Positions 59,773 through 64,000 of a stretch of DNA of 64,000 nt are shown here, one piece after another. Source of the stretch: Welwitschia mirabilis (Eukaryota; Gnetophyta; Gnetopsida; Welwitschiales); assembly GCA_051453625.1 (NCBI GenBank), contig JBOZIK010000001.1, forward strand, positions 10,198,040 to 10,262,039, given 5' to 3'. The first letter of the stretch is position 1. Every line of letters begins with the position of its first letter. Under the pieces are notes generated by a model. The model was not told where the DNA came from. It worked only from the letters and a program-made list of their open reading frames with translations, and did no database searches. Both the position numbers and the translations under genes were made by a program.

Positions 59773-61168
59773 TGATAACATGCAAAAAGTAACATTTATC
59801 TTAAGTAATTAAAGCCACTTTAGCATAATCAATCTATTAGTCTCACTGTTTTATTGATTTATTTTTAGTGATGTTGTTATAATCACAATTTATAATATTT
59901 AGCGTTCACATTATGACTTTTCAAGTTTATAGCTACATAAGGAAGCATGTGGCAAAAAATAAGCATGAATTGGATGAAAAAGCTAGTGGTTTCACTTATA
60001 GTTGATGGAAGTGCCAATCTTTTTTCGAGTTTGGAGCTCATCTTTACTTTCTTGGATCAACTTCCTATGATGATTTCATTAATCTTATGGGTTACCAAAT
60101 TTGAAGAAGTTTATTTTTACACATATATTTCTAAGAGAAACCCCTTAATTTGGCCTTATGGTTAAATAATAACCCCAATATGCCTTGAAAATGCTAATTT
60201 GTAACCTTGAGTTGGCCTATAAATAGCCTATTTCGATTCAATTGAATTGATTCATTATTAGATTAATACAAAGGAATTTAAGCATGCTTACTTTCTGAGT
60301 TTTCATTTTGGGGATGAAATGGCCCTCCAAGGTTAGCAGGACATTTTTATTATTGTGATTTCTACCTTACCTTCATGTAGAATTGCTCTTTTTAGTTAAT
60401 AAAATCTTCTTTCATTCTCAATTTGATTTCTTGATATCAAGTATGTATGTTTTCAATACTTGCTATCCTTTAATAAGATTGAAGTTCTTTATGTTAAAGT
60501 AATATTCTTAATTTTCATTCTTAATCTAATTTATTCATATCAAATATGTATGTTTCTCATACTTGTTATACTTGAATAGGATTGAAGTTGTTTATGCATT
60601 TACCATTTCAAGTAAAGTCTTAGAGTAAAATCTTGGTTCTTTAGTTACTATTATTCAATGTTCTTTGGGATCAAAAATCCTACTTAGCATGCTTATGAAG
60701 TAAGCTATGAGAGTTAGGAGGACTTAGAGTCTTCATAAATGCTTAAGCTTCATTACATATCTCTATAGATCTAGGTTGAAGTGATACTATTATTATTCAG
60801 AATTGTGGTCATTACAAAGAGATGTACATGTTGATTCTTATGACTATGCTTATTCTCTAGCTTACCTTATGGCTATGCTTATTCCCTAGCTCGCATTCTT
60901 GGTTAATCACACATATCTTCCTTTTATCCTTATACTAGAGTATCTTTATATGATAGTTACAAAAGTGATTTGTGCATGCTTATTTATTTATGTTACCTCA
61001 TTTATCCCTTGGATAGAATAACACGAGAGCCATACTACAAACAGAAGTCCTAGATTTTTTGGTAAAAGTCTAGTTTGGCATGTATGATTTGTATCCTTAG
61101 TATGATTAAATAAATAATAATCATGATTATATTAATGATGAAATAAAAGAGTAAATCCAATCATAAAT
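59773..61168 (+). repeat. EB 3' LTR (B2)
   Basis: TGATAACATGCAAAAAGTAAC ... ending near CCAATCATAAATCA. Same order as B1. TATAAATA at 60218. In a 101-base block (13677-13777 against 60633-60733) I count 12 differences, 11 of them transitions. Confidence 0.85.
60218..60225 (+). promoter_or_regulatory. Putative TATA box of LTR B2
   Basis: TATAAATA in GGCCTATAAATAGCC, as in LTR B1. Confidence 0.6.
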
Positions 61169-61849
61169 CAAGGTGCATTCACTAATTATGTAGACATTAT
61201 AGTAAATGCCAATTCAACACAAATAAAATACTATGTCTTGACAAGATAAATGCCTCATGACTTATTCATTTCCTTACAATAAAGAAGTAAAAATAGATTC
61301 TCAAAACCTCATGGTTAGATAAGCCCTCATTATAGCTATAGGAGATCTAGACCTAAAATGATATAATTCCTAATTAAGCATGAAGATCAAGTATAGAATG
61401 AATCATAATTTACTCATGAGATAAGCCTTTCTTATATTTTTTTCCCCTTAAGGTTGTGAATTTTTTTGATACATCCTAAGGATTAAATCTCCTTTAATGG
61501 TAGGAGTTAAATATGTAGTCCTTAATCCTTATAAACTAACTTATCTCTGGAATATATGGCTACTTTATTATCTTAACCTTTATTTTGCTACCCTCGTTTT
61601 TTGGGGTCTGTTATCCTAAAAAATGCTACTGGAAGTGAGAGTAATATTAAACCCCTTTATTTGTTTAGCTATGATAAATTTTGGATATCTTAAGATGACC
61701 TATTAATGAAATACCACAAATTAGTCCCTTTTAATAATATATTTAAAAATTAAAAGATAACACATGATTAACAATAATTCAATAATAAATGTAGTATCTA
61801 TAGCCTTAAAAATACATTGATTAACTAAAGTTTAGAGGTTAAATATATT
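61169..61849. other. Unassigned sequence right of EB
   Basis: No recognisable gene or repeat. If E6 was continuous before EB inserted, this should be E6 pol downstream of RNase H, but no integrase motif was seen. Confidence 0.35.
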
Positions 61850-63000
61850 AAATTTCATATGTAAATAGCTATTACATGAAAGTTTTACTATCATTATTTT
61901 CTATGACCACATATTACATGATCACTAGCATTACACATTAGCTCAAAATTGTAGATCAATTTGGCTTAAACAAAATGAATGCACATGATATCTTCTCTAA
62001 AATATGAAATACTTCCTGACATAAACTATTCAATTCAAATGAAGTAATTTATAAATTTTTGAAAAGTCCTTTATGAAACTCCTAGAAAATTTTCAACATG
62101 ACCTAAAAAAGATGTAATTTATCTTAAATTTGAGAAAGGAAACATTTCTTTAGTGACTTGAACCTTTGAATGATACACTTCAATTCCTTGCATTATATAA
62201 TGCTTAAGGATAATTCTCCTTTAAACTAACAGTAGGTCATTCTCCCAACTTAATTTTAATCTATTCTATATGCATCTATCTAAAATTTCTCTTAAACTCT
62301 CTAATGTTTAACTAAAATAATCTACTCATAAAGAGGAATCATCTATAGAGTCTTTAATACATAATTACAGCATATTAGTAAGGATGCCTAACATAACTCT
62401 TTACAAGGTACTTAAAGCATTACACAAACCAAATTATATCTGTCTAAAGGCATAATCCCAAAAAGGCAAGCTAAAAGTGGTTTTATATTGATCCTTGTCC
62501 ATGATAAAAATTTGGTTGTACCCATTATGACCATCTTGAAAACACTAGTTTTAATATCTATTCAAAAAATCTAAAATTTCATTTAGAAAATCTAATGAGT
62601 AATGGTCCTTTTTAGGATGTCAATTCAGTTTCCTACAATTGATACACACCATTCATTTTCCTTATTTCTTATGGGTCTACTATTATAGGGATGATTCATT
62701 TACTATTTATAATAGAATACACAGTACTAGTTTCTACTCACTTAATGATTTCCTCCTTAATAATTTACCTCAAACTTGGATTTAATCTCCTCTAGGATTG
62801 CCTTATAGGATTGGTATTCTCCTCTAGCTAGATCTTATGTTGAATAATTTATGAAATAATATTCTATAAATCCTTATGAGTCTAGGTAAATACTTAAAAT
62901 TTTCTTGTCAATACATAAATTACTTGGCATTTTTTCATCCTAGATAAAGTTGATGAAATGTTTAAAGATTTCTTATAATCTCCATCGATAAAAACATATT
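61850..63000 (-). pseudogene. Athila-type RT and RNase H remnant (E6)
   Basis: Minus-strand reading: EEIIK and IINSK (about 62750), a MNGVYQL-like block (about 62655), DGHNGYNQIFIMDKDQ... (about 62535) with FGLCNA and a decayed catalytic region (about 62430-62340). An RNase H-like segment FELMCNASDHV follows at about 61960-61930. More decayed than E3: no frame above 60 codons survives, and the FMDD box was not found. Confidence 0.7.
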
Positions 63001-63299
63001 CTAAGTTATTTGGCAATCTTTTAATTTTAATTCATGTAATTCAACATGTAATGGAATGTTTATTCCTCCCACTAAAATAAGGTTGTAATATCACCTCAAA
63101 GTTTTCCTTCTTTTAGATTCAAAAATATTCTTATGACCTCCATCAAATGGGGTAAAGGTTCCTTTAACAAATCTTCATTTAATTCACAAGAATTAGAAGA
63201 ATCAAGAATGATTGAATGATAGTTGCTTTGTTATTAATATAAACCAAGGAAATGGCTGATTTAAAATGAGTTAGAATTAATATTTCTTCAAGGTCTTAG

Positions 63300-63850
63300 C
63301 CTTAATCATTAAATCAACTACCTTGGTTATCTCATTTGGTCCCCTCATCTTCTTAACTATGTCAAAAAAACCTTGGTTACCTCATTTGGTAACTTCAACT
63401 TCTTAATTATGTAAAAAGTCCTAAGGTTAAACTTTTTTATTATTAAACAACATTATCATTATTTTTCTTCTAGTATTAATGATGCAATGGATAGTGACAC
63501 AAGAAATTCTATTTAAATCCATGGATACCCACCTTATTTGGCTATTTAAAGGAGAACGAAATTAGTAGTGTAAAAACCTTTATCAATTTAAGGTACTAGG
63601 AACTTGATAATCAGTTTTGTTATAGAAGCATCTAGTTTGTCCAATGTTATGTCAGTGGGCTAATTTTTTTCCCTCCAACTACAATATTTTTTCTATATGA
63701 AAGGGAATAACATTAAAACTTGCTCCTAAATCAACAAAGAATTTTCTTCACTTCTTACTACCTTCTAAGATTACACTTAAGAAGAGAAGCTCCGAAGTCC
63801 TTATACTTAGGGGCTCTATTAGCTACAAAAGATGTTGTACTTTAAGCCAT
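63300..63850 (-). pseudogene. Athila-type aspartic protease remnant (E6)
   Basis: Minus strand at about 63755-63700 reads FVDLGASFNVIPFHIEKIL, keeping the DLGAS catalytic segment that is altered in both E3 copies and in E4. The following TLDKLDASITK and NF.L segments agree with the rest of the domain. Upstream gag should lie beyond the window's right edge. Confidence 0.7.
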
Positions 63851-64000
63851 AAATACTTTCTTTGGTGTAGTTCTAGTCTTGTTCCAGTCACCAAATCCCT
63901 CCAAATTTTTACATGCTTACTATCTTTCAAAGAAATAGGTTGATTTTAAATCCTTTCATAATTTCCATTAGATACTCATCATATACTCAAGTTGGCTTTA

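Larger units (their letters stand above)
12829..61168 (+). mobile_element. EB: outermost LTR retrotransposon of the nest
   Basis: LTR B1 (12829-14179) and LTR B2 (59773-61168) are clearly the same family and lie in the same orientation. EB interior survives as 14180-14531, 50616-50949 and 58407-59772. The rest is later insertions (E2 with its contents, and E5). The join 14531/50616 restores the leader order seen intact in E4 at about 40735-40800, which ties both halves to one element. The gag-to-protease part expected between leader and 3' region is missing, so EB is non-autonomous or deleted. No matching target duplication was found. Confidence 0.7.

Overview
This window looks like strongly A+T-rich nuclear heterochromatin of a plant, probably a dicot. 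I found no host gene, rRNA, tRNA or CRISPR array. Almost every stretch I could assign is a decayed LTR retrotransposon. The plant call rests on three things: pol remnants of Ty3/gypsy type closest to the Athila/Tat lineage, primer-binding sites (PBS) resembling the 3' end of tRNA-Asp, and a Ty1/copia element with a tRNA-Met-type PBS (TGGTATTAGAGC). All reading frames are riddled with stops and frameshifts. The species cannot be named from this sequence.

Layout. Positions 1-72 are a (CT)n microsatellite. Positions 73-1700 hold a minus-strand gag remnant (E0), followed by a solo LTR of family A (1701-3124). Element E1 (family A, plus strand, gag-like only) occupies 4459-11375. From 12829 to about 61168 lies a multi-level nest. 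The outermost element EB has LTRs at 12829-14179 and 59773-61168. Inside EB sits E2 (family A, 14532-50615). Inside E2 sits a copia element (18292-38458). Inside the copia sits E3 (23382-36423, minus strand), the only element with gag, protease, RT, RNase H and integrase remnants. Inside E2 also sits E4 (from 39318), with gag-protease and an extra downstream ORF but no RT or integrase. A separate element, E5 (about 50950-58406, minus strand), sits in the remaining interior of EB. From 61850 to the right edge is a further minus-strand Athila-type protease-RT-RNase H remnant (E6).

The nesting is supported by colinearity. Removing the inner element restores the outer sequence for E2 in EB (target duplication CCTAA/CTTGG), for the copia in E2 (TACTTT at both edges) and for E3 in the copia (AGATT/AGATC, after which the copia reading frame continues). 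The 3' LTR of E2 is a chimera: its 5' part is the E4 LTR and its 3' part is family A.

Relations. The E3 LTR is recognisably related to the family A LTRs, so E1, E2 and the solo LTR look like non-autonomous relatives of an E3-like autonomous Athila element. E4, EB and E5 are also short of pol. All gag/pol/LTR comparisons were made by eye. Four N-gaps (22752, 30095, 48641, 53037) are each flanked by near-duplicate sequence, so local copy number there is uncertain. I did not find a convincing undescribed biological system. The best leads are a recurring GTCATC..GATGAC inverted motif and a 14-bp hairpin in E5, the chimeric LTR, and a shared sequence block upstream of both E4 ORFs.
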